Positions 8,200-16,344 of a stretch of DNA of 46,614 nucleotides are shown piece after piece. The stretch's first letter is position 1. Every line of letters begins with the position of its first letter. This DNA is from Rhizobium sp. RU36D (GTDB lineage: Bacteria > Pseudomonadota > Alphaproteobacteria > Rhizobiales > Rhizobiaceae), in contig NZ_FWXU01000033.1 in NCBI RefSeq assembly GCF_900176345.1, positions 1 to 46,614 of the forward strand, given 5' to 3'. The notes beneath the pieces were generated by a model. That model was not told the origin of the DNA, searched no databases, and saw only the letters and a program-made list of their open reading frames with translations. The translations under genes and the position numbers were made by a program.

Positions 8200-9402
8200 A
8201 TGAAAAAGCTTCCCGTCACCGTCCTTTCCGGCTTCCTTGGGGCCGGCAAGACAACATTGCTCAACCATATCCTCACCAATCGAGACGGCATGCGCGTGGC
8301 GCTGATCGTCAACGACATGAGCGAGGTCAATATTGACGCCGCCCTGGTCCGCGAAGGCGGCGCCAATCTGTCCCGCACCCAGGAGCAACTGGTCGAAATG
8401 ACCAATGGCTGCATCTGCTGTACCCTGCGCGACGACCTTTTGCAGGAAGTGCGGGCTCTGGCCGAACAGGATCGCTTCGACTACCTGCTGATCGAATCGA
8501 CAGGCATTGCCGAGCCACTGCCAGTGGCCGCCACCTTCGACTTCCGCGATGAAAACGGTCAAAGCCTGGCCGATGTGTCCAGGCTCGACACGATGGTCAC
8601 CGTGGTCGACTGTGCCAACCTGCTCAAGAACTACAGTTCGACGGACTTCCTATCCGACCGAGGGGAGACGGCAGGCGAAGGTGATAGCCGCACGCTGGTC
8701 GATCTCCTGGTCGAACAGATCGAGTTTGCCGATGTGGTGATCCTCAACAAGGTGAGCACCGCAACGCCCGACGAGCACGATGCGGCGCGCAAGATCATCA
8801 CCGGTCTCAACCCGGACGCCAAGCTCATCGAAACCGATTTCGGCAAGGTGGACTTGAAGGACGTGCTGGGCACCGGTCGCTTCGACTTCGCCAAGGCCGA
8901 GACGCATCCGCTTTGGTACAAGGAGCTGCACGGCTTCAAGGATCATATCCCGGAAACAGAGGAATATGGCATCCGCTCCTTCGTCTACCGTGCCAAGAGA
9001 CCGTTCGATCCGATGAAGTTCCAGGACTTTATCAATAGGTCCTGGCCGGGCGTGGTGCGTGCCAAAGGCTTCTTCTGGCTGGCAACGCGGCCGCATCATG
9101 TGGGTGAGATCAGCCAGGCCGGTGCACTGGTGCGAACCGGCAAGATGGGCCTCTGGTGGACCTCGGTTCCAAGGGAGCAATGGCCGCAGGATCCGAGCTT
9201 CCTCAACATGATGAAGCCCTATCTCGACCCAGTCTGGGGAGATCGCCGCCAGGAAATCGTCTTCATCGGCGCCGACCCGATGGATGAGGCAAAAATCCGC
9301 GCGGAGCTGGATGCGTGTCTGATCGACAGCCCGGTCTTCGTTCCGGAGCTCTGGCGCAACCTGCCAGATCCCTTTGCAAGCTGGGACCGAAAGGCGGCCT
9401 GA
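8200..9402 (+). CDS. ZigA-like COG0523 zinc-regulated GTPase
   Basis: A 400-residue GTPase of the longer, ZigA/YjiA-like COG0523 branch. Walker A is GFLGAGKTTLL at 11-21, the Cys motif is NGCICCTLRDD, the switch is ESTGIAEPLPVA, and NK (ILNK) is the base-recognition part. It has no long His tract, and its C-terminal domain contains the FWLATRP and GLWW-type motifs usual for this branch. Members of this branch are strongly induced by zinc starvation and thought to supply zinc to client enzymes. It has its own Zur-like box. I chose ATG 8200 (MKKLPVTVLSG) because an in-frame ATG upstream lies inside the operator. Confidence 0.88.
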   Translation: MKKLPVTVLSGFLGAGKTTLLNHILTNRDGMRVALIVNDMSEVNIDAALVREGGANLSRTQEQLVEMTNGCICCTLRDDLLQEVRALAEQDRFDYLLIESTGIAEPLPVAATFDFRDENGQSLADVSRLDTMVTVVDCANLLKNYSSTDFLSDRGETAGEGDSRTLVDLLVEQIEFADVVILNKVSTATPDEHDAARKIITGLNPDAKLIETDFGKVDLKDVLGTGRFDFAKAETHPLWYKELHGFKDHIPETEEYGIRSFVYRAKRPFDPMKFQDFINRSWPGVVRAKGFFWLATRPHHVGEISQAGALVRTGKMGLWWTSVPREQWPQDPSFLNMMKPYLDPVWGDRRQEIVFIGADPMDEAKIRAELDACLIDSPVFVPELWRNLPDPFASWDRKAA

Positions 9403-9422
9403 AACCCGGTGCCTTCTGTCAA

Positions 9423-9450
9423 TTGACAGCAGGGACCCATCATGTAGAAA
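9423..9450 (+). promoter_or_regulatory. Possible promoter ahead of the riboswitch
   Basis: TTGACA (9423-9428) and TAGAAA (9445-9450) are 16 bases apart, immediately before the riboswitch. TTGACA is also half of a perfect 14-base palindrome, CTGTCAATTGACAG (9416-9429), which could be an operator or the terminator of the GTPase gene. Confidence 0.45.
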
Positions 9451-9453
9451 TCG

Positions 9454-9621
9454 TCAGGTCAAGGTTCTTCCATCTCTGGTGGAAGCTAAGAGGGAATCCG
9501 GTGCGATACCGGAGCTGTCCCGCAACTGTAAACGGCGAGCCGTCTCCTAATACGTCACTGACCCGCAAGGGTTGGGAAGACAGGGGAAGGCACTGACCCG
9601 TGAGCCAGGAGACCTGCCTGA
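9454..9621 (+). promoter_or_regulatory. Cobalamin (B12) riboswitch
   Basis: All main conserved blocks of the adenosylcobalamin aptamer are present in order: AGGGAATCCGGTG, CCGGAGCTGTCCCGCAACTG (the B12 box region), GTCACTG, GGGAAG and GTGAGCCAGGAGACCTGCC. The closing P1 stem pairs CAGGTC (9455-9460) with GACCTG (9611-9616). It lies about 115 bases ahead of the GTG start at 9737. When bound to B12 such RNAs shut down downstream genes, which here are a CbiX-like protein and an ABC importer, implying a role in cobalt or corrinoid supply. I did not resolve the expression platform. Confidence 0.95.
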
Positions 9622-9736
9622 CAAGATAGAATTCCGCGGTCGGGGTCTGCCGCCGGAATGGCTCGTCCGTGAACCGCGGGTTCACGTGCGTCGTCATTTC
9701 GTTGCAAGCCTCGACCGTTCACGCGCGAGGCACGCA

Positions 9737-10534
9737 GTGACGACACAGACAGAACCCGACGAACGGCGCGCCGTTCTTCTCATCGCGAAATCCGCTTTTG
9801 CCGCGGCGCCTCACGCCGACATGGCGCGCATTGCGGGCGTCACGGCAGAACACCGGCCTGACGCTGTCGTGCGTTACGCCTTCACCGAACAGGGCACTCC
9901 GTCTCTCAAGGACGCGCTTCTGGCGCTGGTCGGCGAGGGCTGCTCTCATGTCAGCATCGTCCCGCTTGTTCTGCCCATGGAGCCCGGCTTTCAGACCTGG
10001 CTGCAAAAGGTGATCCGCCGCTGGCGAAACGAGGACCACCGGCCATGGCCGGAGATAGCGGTCACCAGACACATTGCGGCAAGTCCAGTCATGGCCGCGC
10101 TGCTCGAGGATCTGGTCGCCTCAGCCACATCCCTAGACCTTGCCGTCGATCAGAAATCCCTCGCCGAAGGTTCCCTTGTGCCGGACCAGAAACGCCGGGT
10201 CCTGGTCTGCCAGGGCGGTCCCTGCAATGCCGCAGGTGCCGACGCCCTCTGGTGCCATCTGCGCAACGAGCAGCAGCGCCTGAAGCTGAGGACAACGGGC
10301 GACGGCACGATGACGGCAAAATCCACCTGTCTCGGCCCCTGCAATCTCGCCCCTGTCCTGCAGGTCTTTCCTGAAGGAACCTATTACGGCGGGGTCACCG
10401 AGGCGGCCATCGACCGCATCATCACCGAACACCTGCTGGGAGGCAGGGTCGTTCAGGACTTTGCCTACGAGCCGACCGGCCGCAAACAGCGGCTTCGCAT
10501 CGTGGCCGAACAATCACCATCAACAGGAGAATAA
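9737..10534 (+). CDS. CbiX-like domain fused to a 2Fe-2S ferredoxin-like domain
   Basis: A 265-residue protein starting at GTG 9737, with GAGG six bases upstream. Residues of about 10-135 resemble the CbiX/SirB chelatase fold. From about 155 the protein has the thioredoxin-like ferredoxin pattern CQGGPC ... CLGPCN, which can hold a [2Fe-2S] cluster. CbiX enzymes insert cobalt into sirohydrochlorin. Here the usual active-site AHGS motif reads AKSA and the second His region reads PMEPGFQ, so both catalytic His appear to be lost. It may be a metal carrier or sensor instead. It is the first gene under the B12 riboswitch, 1 base before the importer genes. Confidence 0.8.
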   Translation: MTTQTEPDERRAVLLIAKSAFAAAPHADMARIAGVTAEHRPDAVVRYAFTEQGTPSLKDALLALVGEGCSHVSIVPLVLPMEPGFQTWLQKVIRRWRNEDHRPWPEIAVTRHIAASPVMAALLEDLVASATSLDLAVDQKSLAEGSLVPDQKRRVLVCQGGPCNAAGADALWCHLRNEQQRLKLRTTGDGTMTAKSTCLGPCNLAPVLQVFPEGTYYGGVTEAAIDRIITEHLLGGRVVQDFAYEPTGRKQRLRIVAEQSPSTGE

Positions 10535-10535
10535 C

Positions 10536-12068
10536 ATGAATTATCTAACGCGGGTGACGCTGGCGGCGCTGGCGACTGCCTATGCGACTGTCACCTCGCC
10601 GGCCTTCGCGCAGGACGCCGCACCTGAAGACGAGCAGGTTTTGCGCCTCGTGACGGCAAATATGCCGCGCTCGCTTGATCCGATCAACATTGACGCCCAG
10701 CGCATTATCAACAACGGCTTCGCCGAGCCGCTAGTGCATGCCTCGTTGGACGGGTCCCGCCTGATCCCCGCGCTTGCAGCTAGCTGGGAACTGGTAGAGC
10801 CCACCGTATGGCGGATAGAACTTCGGCCAAACGCGGTGTTCTGGAGCGGCGCACCCGTCGATGCCGCATCGGTGCAAGCCTCCTTCGAGCGCCACCAGAA
10901 AGAGAACAAGCGCGCGGCCTCTATCCTGCGAGGCGCGAGTTTCAAAGCCGTTGGCCCGACCACACTGGAGATCCGCACCGAGCGCCCGGACCCGGCCTTC
11001 CTGTTCAAGACGGTGACGATCGCTATACACAATGTCGCGCGGGTGGCCGAGCTTGGCGAACGCTATGCCCTGGAAGCCGATCTCTCAGGCTACTTCAAGC
11101 CGACGGAATTCGTACCAGGCGAACTCGTCGTGGCGGAACCCTTCGCGGGCTACTGGGGCGAACAGCCGAAGCTCAAGCGGCTCGAGGCACGCTTCGTGGT
11201 CGATCCCCAGACCCGCTATCTCGCCATGCAATCAGGCGAGGCTGACATGGATGCCAACGTCCAGTTCGAACAGCGCCGCGCCTATATCCGCAGCGACGAC
11301 TACAATTTTCCGGCGGTCAACCAGAGCAACTGGAACATCTGGATGAACTATCGCAATCCGCTGCTCCAGGATGTCAAACTGCGGGAAGCACTCAGCCTCG
11401 GAACGGATCGCAACGAGATCGTCGATGGCGTTATGGCGCCCTTCGCCACCCATTCGACCGGGCATTTCCCGGCGGGCCTTCCTTATGCCATCGAGACAAG
11501 GCAGGAAACCAACCCCGAGCGTGCCAAGGCGCTTCTGGACGAACTCGGCTGGAAGCCCGGTGCGGATGGCATCCGCGAACGGGACGGCAAGAAGCTGGAA
11601 TTCAACGTGCTGACCTATGGCTGGTGGCAGACGGTGGCCATCGCGCTTGAGGCGCAGTGGCGCAAGATCGGTGTCTCCGCCAAGTTGCAGGTGGTGGAGC
11701 CGACCGCGTCCAACCAGATCATGCTGGATGGTGCGTTCGATATCGCGACCTATTGCTCTTGCGGCACGGCGACCGGCGACCTGCACGGCCAGCTCTCCAG
11801 CTTCTACCGTTCGGATTCCACGCAGAACTGGCAGCGCTATGCGAACCCCGAGGTCGACGCCCTGATCGACCAACTGCGCACGGAGGCCGATACCGAAAAG
11901 CGTTTCGCCCTGGCCCGCGAGATCCAGCAGAAGGTGATGGCGGATCAGGCGTTGATTTACGTCGCCAATTCGGAGTTGATCGGCATTGCCCATGCCAAGC
12001 GCGTTGCAGGCGTTGATCCGGAACGGCCACGCGACATAACCCCGTCGATGTATATCGCGGCGGAATGA
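10536..12068 (+). CDS. ABC transporter binding protein, family 5 (nickel/peptide type)
   Basis: A 510-residue periplasmic solute-binding protein. The signal peptide ends near residue 25 (SPAFA). The DppA/NikA/OppA fold is recognisable from PRSLDPIN, the LIPALAASWE region, and motifs such as DVKLREALSLGTDRNEIV. ATG 10536 has AGGAGA upstream. It is controlled by the B12 riboswitch with its neighbours, so the likely cargo is cobalt, perhaps chelated, or nickel, rather than peptide. A CSC pair (about residue 405) is unusual in the family and could touch metal. Substrate is inference from context. Confidence 0.82.
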   Translation: MNYLTRVTLAALATAYATVTSPAFAQDAAPEDEQVLRLVTANMPRSLDPINIDAQRIINNGFAEPLVHASLDGSRLIPALAASWELVEPTVWRIELRPNAVFWSGAPVDAASVQASFERHQKENKRAASILRGASFKAVGPTTLEIRTERPDPAFLFKTVTIAIHNVARVAELGERYALEADLSGYFKPTEFVPGELVVAEPFAGYWGEQPKLKRLEARFVVDPQTRYLAMQSGEADMDANVQFEQRRAYIRSDDYNFPAVNQSNWNIWMNYRNPLLQDVKLREALSLGTDRNEIVDGVMAPFATHSTGHFPAGLPYAIETRQETNPERAKALLDELGWKPGADGIRERDGKKLEFNVLTYGWWQTVAIALEAQWRKIGVSAKLQVVEPTASNQIMLDGAFDIATYCSCGTATGDLHGQLSSFYRSDSTQNWQRYANPEVDALIDQLRTEADTEKRFALAREIQQKVMADQALIYVANSELIGIAHAKRVAGVDPERPRDITPSMYIAAE

Positions 12069-12072
12069 ACCC

Positions 12073-13035
12073 ATGCTGGCCTACACGCTCAAACGTGCAA
12101 TGGCGGGCGTGTGGGTCCTGCTCGGGATAAGCCTCATCGTCTTTCTGATGCTTCGCTTTATCCCGGGCGATCCCGCCACGGCCGTTCTGCTGACCATGGT
12201 CGAGCCTGGACTGGATTCGGCGCAGATCACCCAACGGGATATCGACGATGTCCGCGACCAGATGGGGCTGAGTGACCCGCTGCCGCAGCAATATGCAGCG
12301 TGGCTGGGGCGTGTGGTCACCGGCAATCTCGGTACATCCCTGCGCAGCCGCCAGCCGATTGCGGGAGAGTTGGCGGTGCGTATTCCGGCAACCCTGAAAC
12401 TTGGCGGTGCCGCCTTGCTCGTCATGTTCATCATCGCCATTCCAAGCGGCATTCTCGGCGGCCTCTATGCCGGGCGCAGCACGGATCACGTGACGCGGAT
12501 CTTCAGCCTCGTCGGCGAATCTCTGCCGAGCTTCTTTCTGGGTGTCCTGCTGATCTATCTTTTCGCCATCAATCTCGGCTGGTTGCCGGCCATGGGCGGC
12601 AGGCGCCCCGAAAGCATCATTCTGCCGGCCGTGACGCTCGGTGTCGGCATAGCCGCCGCAACCTCGCGCCTGCTTCGGGCCAGTCTGCTCGATACGCTGT
12701 CGCAGCCCTACATGCTGATGGCCGAGGCGAAGGGACTGAAGCGCAGCACGCTCTTGTTCAGGCACGCGCTGCGCCCTGCCCTGATCCCTGTCCTGACCGC
12801 CGCCTCCCTGGTCGCCGGCGGCCTTCTTGGAGGTGCGGCCGTGGTGGAAACCGTCTTTGCCTGGCCCGGCGTCGGCCGCTACATGGTCGAGGCCATTGCC
12901 GGCCGCGACTATCCCGTCATTCAGGGCTTCACTTTTTTGATGGCAACGCTGTTCGTCATCATCAATTTCGTGATGGATATTCTCTACCGCTTCCTGGACC
13001 CGCGGGTCCGCGTCGAGGAACTCGGGAATGTCTGA
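12073..13035 (+). CDS. ABC transporter permease (DppB/NikB type)
   Basis: A 320-residue inner-membrane permease with about six hydrophobic segments. The first is LGISLIVFLMLRFIPGDPA, the classical N-terminal signature of DppB/NikB. The ATPase-contacting EAA-like loop is around AEAKGLKRSTLLFRHALRPA. It begins 4 bases after the binding-protein stop and ends overlapping the next gene by 8 bases. It forms half of the translocation channel, with the N-terminal half of the following fusion as partner. Confidence 0.88.
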   Translation: MLAYTLKRAMAGVWVLLGISLIVFLMLRFIPGDPATAVLLTMVEPGLDSAQITQRDIDDVRDQMGLSDPLPQQYAAWLGRVVTGNLGTSLRSRQPIAGELAVRIPATLKLGGAALLVMFIIAIPSGILGGLYAGRSTDHVTRIFSLVGESLPSFFLGVLLIYLFAINLGWLPAMGGRRPESIILPAVTLGVGIAAATSRLLRASLLDTLSQPYMLMAEAKGLKRSTLLFRHALRPALIPVLTAASLVAGGLLGGAAVVETVFAWPGVGRYMVEAIAGRDYPVIQGFTFLMATLFVIINFVMDILYRFLDPRVRVEELGNV

Positions 13036-14785
13036 TCGCGCCCTTCACCGCTTCGCATCTGGCCTTCGCCGCGATGTCATCGGCATCGTGCTTCTTACCC
13101 TTGTCGCCGCTTTAGTGATATCCGTGCTCGCCGCGCCGCTCATCTCGGACCACAGTCCCGTGAGCACGGATTTCAAGCAGGTGCTCCTGCCACCAAACGC
13201 GATCAACTGGCTCGGCACCGATGATTTCGGTCGTGATGTCCTGACCCGTCTGCTGTACGGCGGGCGCACCTCGCTGATGGTGGCCGCCAGCGCCGTACTG
13301 ATCGTCATGTCGATCGGTGTCACAGTCGGCGTCGTCGCGGGCTATTTCGGCGGCGCCGTGGATCTTGTCTTGACCAAGATTATCGACGTGCTGCTGGCCT
13401 TTCCCCGGCTTGTGCTGGCCATCGCCGTGGCGGCACTGATGGGCGGCGGCATGGTGCCTCTGATCATCGCCATTTCCGTTGTCGCCTGGCCGGCCTATGC
13501 GCGCATCATCCGCGGCTTTACGCTGCAGGTGGCGCAGGAGGGCTATGTATCGGCAGCGCGCTGCCTGGGCACGCCGACCTCAACGATACTGACACGCCAC
13601 ATCGCGCTGAACCTGATCGGCCCGATCCTCGTGCTCGCCATGCTCGATATCGGCAATCTCATTCTCGCCATCTCGGCACTGTCGTTTCTAGGACTGGGCG
13701 TGCCACCGCCGTCACCGGAATGGGGCGCCATGCTCAATGAAGGTCGCAACAGCATGGAGGTCGCCCCATGGCTGGTCCTGGCGCCCGGCTTCGCCATCTT
13801 CATCGTCGTTCTGGCCGCCAACTATTTCGGAGACATCGTCCGCGACGGCGTGGAAGGTCGCCCTGTCCACGGCCCGCGCAACTGGCTGAAGCTTCCACGC
13901 TGGCGGGCCAAAAATGAGCCGCGTTCCGCGCTGACTATCGCGCAACCGTCGGCAGACGGGCCCCAGGGTCTGCCCGCCCTCGAGATGCGCGGCGTCCGGA
14001 TCGAGGTCACCGATCGTCGTTCTCCTTTCTTCGGACGACGGATTCTCAACGATGTTTCCTTGACCGTCGAACGGGGGGAATGCGTCGGCCTGATCGGCGA
14101 GAGCGGCTCGGGCAAGAGCACGCTGGCAACTCTTGCCCTTGGGCTCACCCGGCCACCCCTGGCTCTGACCGCCGGCAGCGCCAGACTGTTCGGACAAGAC
14201 ACCGCGTCATGGTCCTGGGATGACTGGCAACGTGTCCGGGGCCGCTCCGTATCGCTGATCAACCAGGACCCGCTGTCAGCGCTCAATCCGGTGTTGCGCG
14301 TCGGCGATCAGATCCGCGAGGTGATGCAGACCCATCTTGCGCCGTCTCGCGCGGAACTTGAGCACCGGCTTCGCGAAGTCCTGGACGAGGTACATCTGCC
14401 GGAGCGCGTCATCCACCAATTCCCGCACGAGCTCAGCGGCGGAATGCGCCAGCGCGCCGTCGTCGCCATGGCGATCATCAACCGTCCAGCGCTCCTGATT
14501 GCCGATGAGCCGACGACGGCGCTGGATGTCTCGACCCAGCTCCACATTCTCGACCTTCTGCGCAGCCTGCAGGATCGCTACGGACTGTCCATGCTGTTTG
14601 TGTCCCACGACCTGCGTGTCGTGGCCCGGGTAGCAGACAAGGTGGTCATCATGCGCGGCGGAGAGGTCCTAGAACGTGGCGCAACGAACGACGTCTTTGC
14701 CCATGCCAAACATCCCTATACTCGCGACCTGATCGCGGCGATGCCCGGGCGGCGACTGCGCCTGAAACAGGAGGCTGCGGAATGA
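13028..14785 (+). CDS. Fused ABC permease-ATPase (DppC/NikC plus DppD/NikD)
   Basis: One 585-residue polypeptide contains two subunits that are usually separate. Residues 1 to about 285 are a DppC/NikC-type permease with the LGTDDFGRDVLTRLLYGGR signature, about six membrane segments and the GYVSAARCLG loop. After a linker of about 30 residues comes an ABC ATPase: Walker A GESGSGKST at about 357, signature LSGGMRQR at about 469 and Walker B LLIADEPTTALD at about 488. No stop or frameshift separates them, so this is a true fusion. It overlaps both neighbours by a few bases. Permease-ATPase fusions of this family do occur, but they are a minority arrangement. Confidence 0.88.
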   Translation: MSDRALHRFASGLRRDVIGIVLLTLVAALVISVLAAPLISDHSPVSTDFKQVLLPPNAINWLGTDDFGRDVLTRLLYGGRTSLMVAASAVLIVMSIGVTVGVVAGYFGGAVDLVLTKIIDVLLAFPRLVLAIAVAALMGGGMVPLIIAISVVAWPAYARIIRGFTLQVAQEGYVSAARCLGTPTSTILTRHIALNLIGPILVLAMLDIGNLILAISALSFLGLGVPPPSPEWGAMLNEGRNSMEVAPWLVLAPGFAIFIVVLAANYFGDIVRDGVEGRPVHGPRNWLKLPRWRAKNEPRSALTIAQPSADGPQGLPALEMRGVRIEVTDRRSPFFGRRILNDVSLTVERGECVGLIGESGSGKSTLATLALGLTRPPLALTAGSARLFGQDTASWSWDDWQRVRGRSVSLINQDPLSALNPVLRVGDQIREVMQTHLAPSRAELEHRLREVLDEVHLPERVIHQFPHELSGGMRQRAVVAMAIINRPALLIADEPTTALDVSTQLHILDLLRSLQDRYGLSMLFVSHDLRVVARVADKVVIMRGGEVLERGATNDVFAHAKHPYTRDLIAAMPGRRLRLKQEAAE

Positions 14786-15585
14786 CCCTTCTGTCAGTGG
14801 AGGAACTCTCCAAGCGCTACAAGAACCGCGAAGTCCTTCACGAGGTTTCGTTTTCGGTGGGCAAAGCCGAGATCGTCGGCCTTGTCGGCCAGTCCGGCTC
14901 CGGAAAGAGTACGATTGCCAAATGCGTGCTCGGCCTGGAGCGTCCCGATGGCGGGCGCATGCTCTGGCATGGCGGATCGCTGGCGGACCGTTCGGTGCGT
15001 CGCAGCGCCCGGCGGGGCATGCAGGCCGTGTTCCAAGATCCACGGTCCAGTCTCAATCCGCGCTGGACGGTTCGCCAACTGCTGAACGAACCACTAGACA
15101 ACTGGTTGCCCGGCGAAAGCGCTGCGGTACGGCGGGCGCGCGTGCTGAGACTGCTCGACAACGTGGCGCTGACCGGCGACCTGCTTGACCGCAATCCACA
15201 TGAGCTCAGCACCGGACAGTGCCAGCGCCTCTGCGTGGCGCGCGCGCTGGCACCAGAGCCCGAACTTTTGGTGCTGGACGAGCCGCTGTCAGCCCTTGAC
15301 GTTTCCGTCCAGGCGCAACTCATCGAGCTTCTGCTCGACCTCCATCGCACCTCCGGCATCAGCTACCTGCTGATTACCCATGATTTCGCCGTCGTGTCGG
15401 ATATCTGCCATCGGATCGTGGTGCTCGACCACGGCAAGGTGGTCGAAAGCGGACAGGCCGATGAGGTCTTGGCTCACCCCGCGCATCCCTACACGCAGTC
15501 GCTCCTGAAAGCTGTTCTGCCCCTTCCGGAATTCGACGATCGCCACAGACCCGACCATGGATCAACCCCATATGCCTGCCTCTAG
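14782..15585 (+). CDS. ABC transporter ATP-binding protein (DppF/NikE type), 3' end altered by MITE
   Basis: A 267-residue ABC ATPase. Walker A is GQSGSGKST, the signature LSTGQCQR is slightly divergent, Walker B is LLVLDEPLSALD, and the switch-His motif is LLITHDF. It contains the family C-terminal HPAHPYTQSLL motif. Its start overlaps the fusion gene (ATGA). The stop codon TAG (15583-15585) is formed by the terminal CTAG of the 274-bp MITE, so the natural last residues were replaced. All catalytic motifs are present and the length is near normal, so the protein is probably functional. Confidence 0.87.
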   Translation: MTLLSVEELSKRYKNREVLHEVSFSVGKAEIVGLVGQSGSGKSTIAKCVLGLERPDGGRMLWHGGSLADRSVRRSARRGMQAVFQDPRSSLNPRWTVRQLLNEPLDNWLPGESAAVRRARVLRLLDNVALTGDLLDRNPHELSTGQCQRLCVARALAPEPELLVLDEPLSALDVSVQAQLIELLLDLHRTSGISYLLITHDFAVVSDICHRIVVLDHGKVVESGQADEVLAHPAHPYTQSLLKAVLPLPEFDDRHRPDHGSTPYACL

Positions 15586-15855
15586 AGCCTTTCAGGGTTA
15601 GATAGAAGCGTTCTGCTGGCTCAAACGGAGTCGGATGGTCGACCGACCGGCGCGCGTCGTAGCCAGACTCTACGGCCAAGCCGGTCGTCGGCCAGGCGGC
15701 CCGTTTCAGCCAGCCCGAAGGGCCGGGCATCTTTCCGCCAGGATCAGAGGCGATCGGCTCGGACTTGACCCAGGGTATGCCCGTCGCCAATCGCCTCTGC
15801 CCTGACGAAAATCTGCTCCGGCAGAACGCTTCTAGTTAACCCTGAAAGGCTCTAG
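15582..15855. mobile_element. 274-bp MITE with 35-bp terminal inverted repeats
   Basis: The two ends form inverted repeats of about 35 bases with two mismatches: the left end begins CTAGAGCCTTTCAGGGTTA, and the right end reads the same on the other strand. No open frame with coding signs lies inside. The size, long terminal repeats and CTAG ends suit a non-autonomous element mobilised by an IS630/Tc1-type transposase that targets TA; the family assignment is tentative. Its left neighbour is the ABC importer and its right neighbour an IS110 fragment. Both flanking reading frames stop at TAG inside its CTAG ends. Confidence 0.82.
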
Positions 15856-16249
15856 GATGCCGTGCGCTCCGCAACCCGCCGTGATCGAAACCGATCCAAC
15901 GTCTGGATATCCAACTGCTCCTGGCTCTTCAGTTCGACAAACCGCATGGTCGGTCGTGATGCAGCCTCGGCATCTCTGTCATCATTCTTCTGCGGCTTTA
16001 CATATGGGCGGACGTAGTCCGGCGACATCAGCCTTATCTGATGATCTCTCGCCGTAAAGAGCCGGCCAAGATGATGAGCGCCACAGCAGGCCCCCATCGC
16101 GATCACGCAGGTTGGCAGCTTCTCAACGCATTCAATCAATGTCGGCCGCGGCATCGTTCGACGGACAACCACAGCGCCGCAGTCATTTACCCCCCAACAA
16201 CGCTGCAGTTGTTCTTCCCGAAGTCGATACCCAAAATGGAAATATGCAT
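15856..16249 (-). pseudogene. IS110-family transposase fragment, frameshifted and truncated
   Basis: From ATG 16249 the frame reads MHISILGIDFGKNNCSVVGG and then stops (TAA). A shift by one base in a run of G restores the frame, which continues with RRTMPRPTLIECVEKLPTCV, GACCGAHHLGR and KNDDRDAEA. These are the N-terminal DEDD RuvC-like transposase features of IS110. It is cut at 15855 by the MITE, whose end supplies a stop after VAERTAS. The C-terminal half with the serine motif is absent, so it is inactive. Confidence 0.85.
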
Positions 16250-16324
16250 GGCTCCGCTCCTTCCCTTCAAGAATAGGACATCATACTCGATCTCCTCGGA
16301 AGGGCGGACCATCCCATAATCAAC
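16231..16324. repeat. Direct repeat of window positions 1-94 (IS110 5' end)
   Basis: This is the second copy of the 94-base segment at the left edge, in the same orientation, about 94 percent identical. It covers the start codon and upstream flank of the IS110-type transposase. The two copies bracket the metal island and could recombine to excise or circularise it. Confidence 0.85.
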
Positions 16325-16344
16325 CCAGATTGACAGGAAGTACG

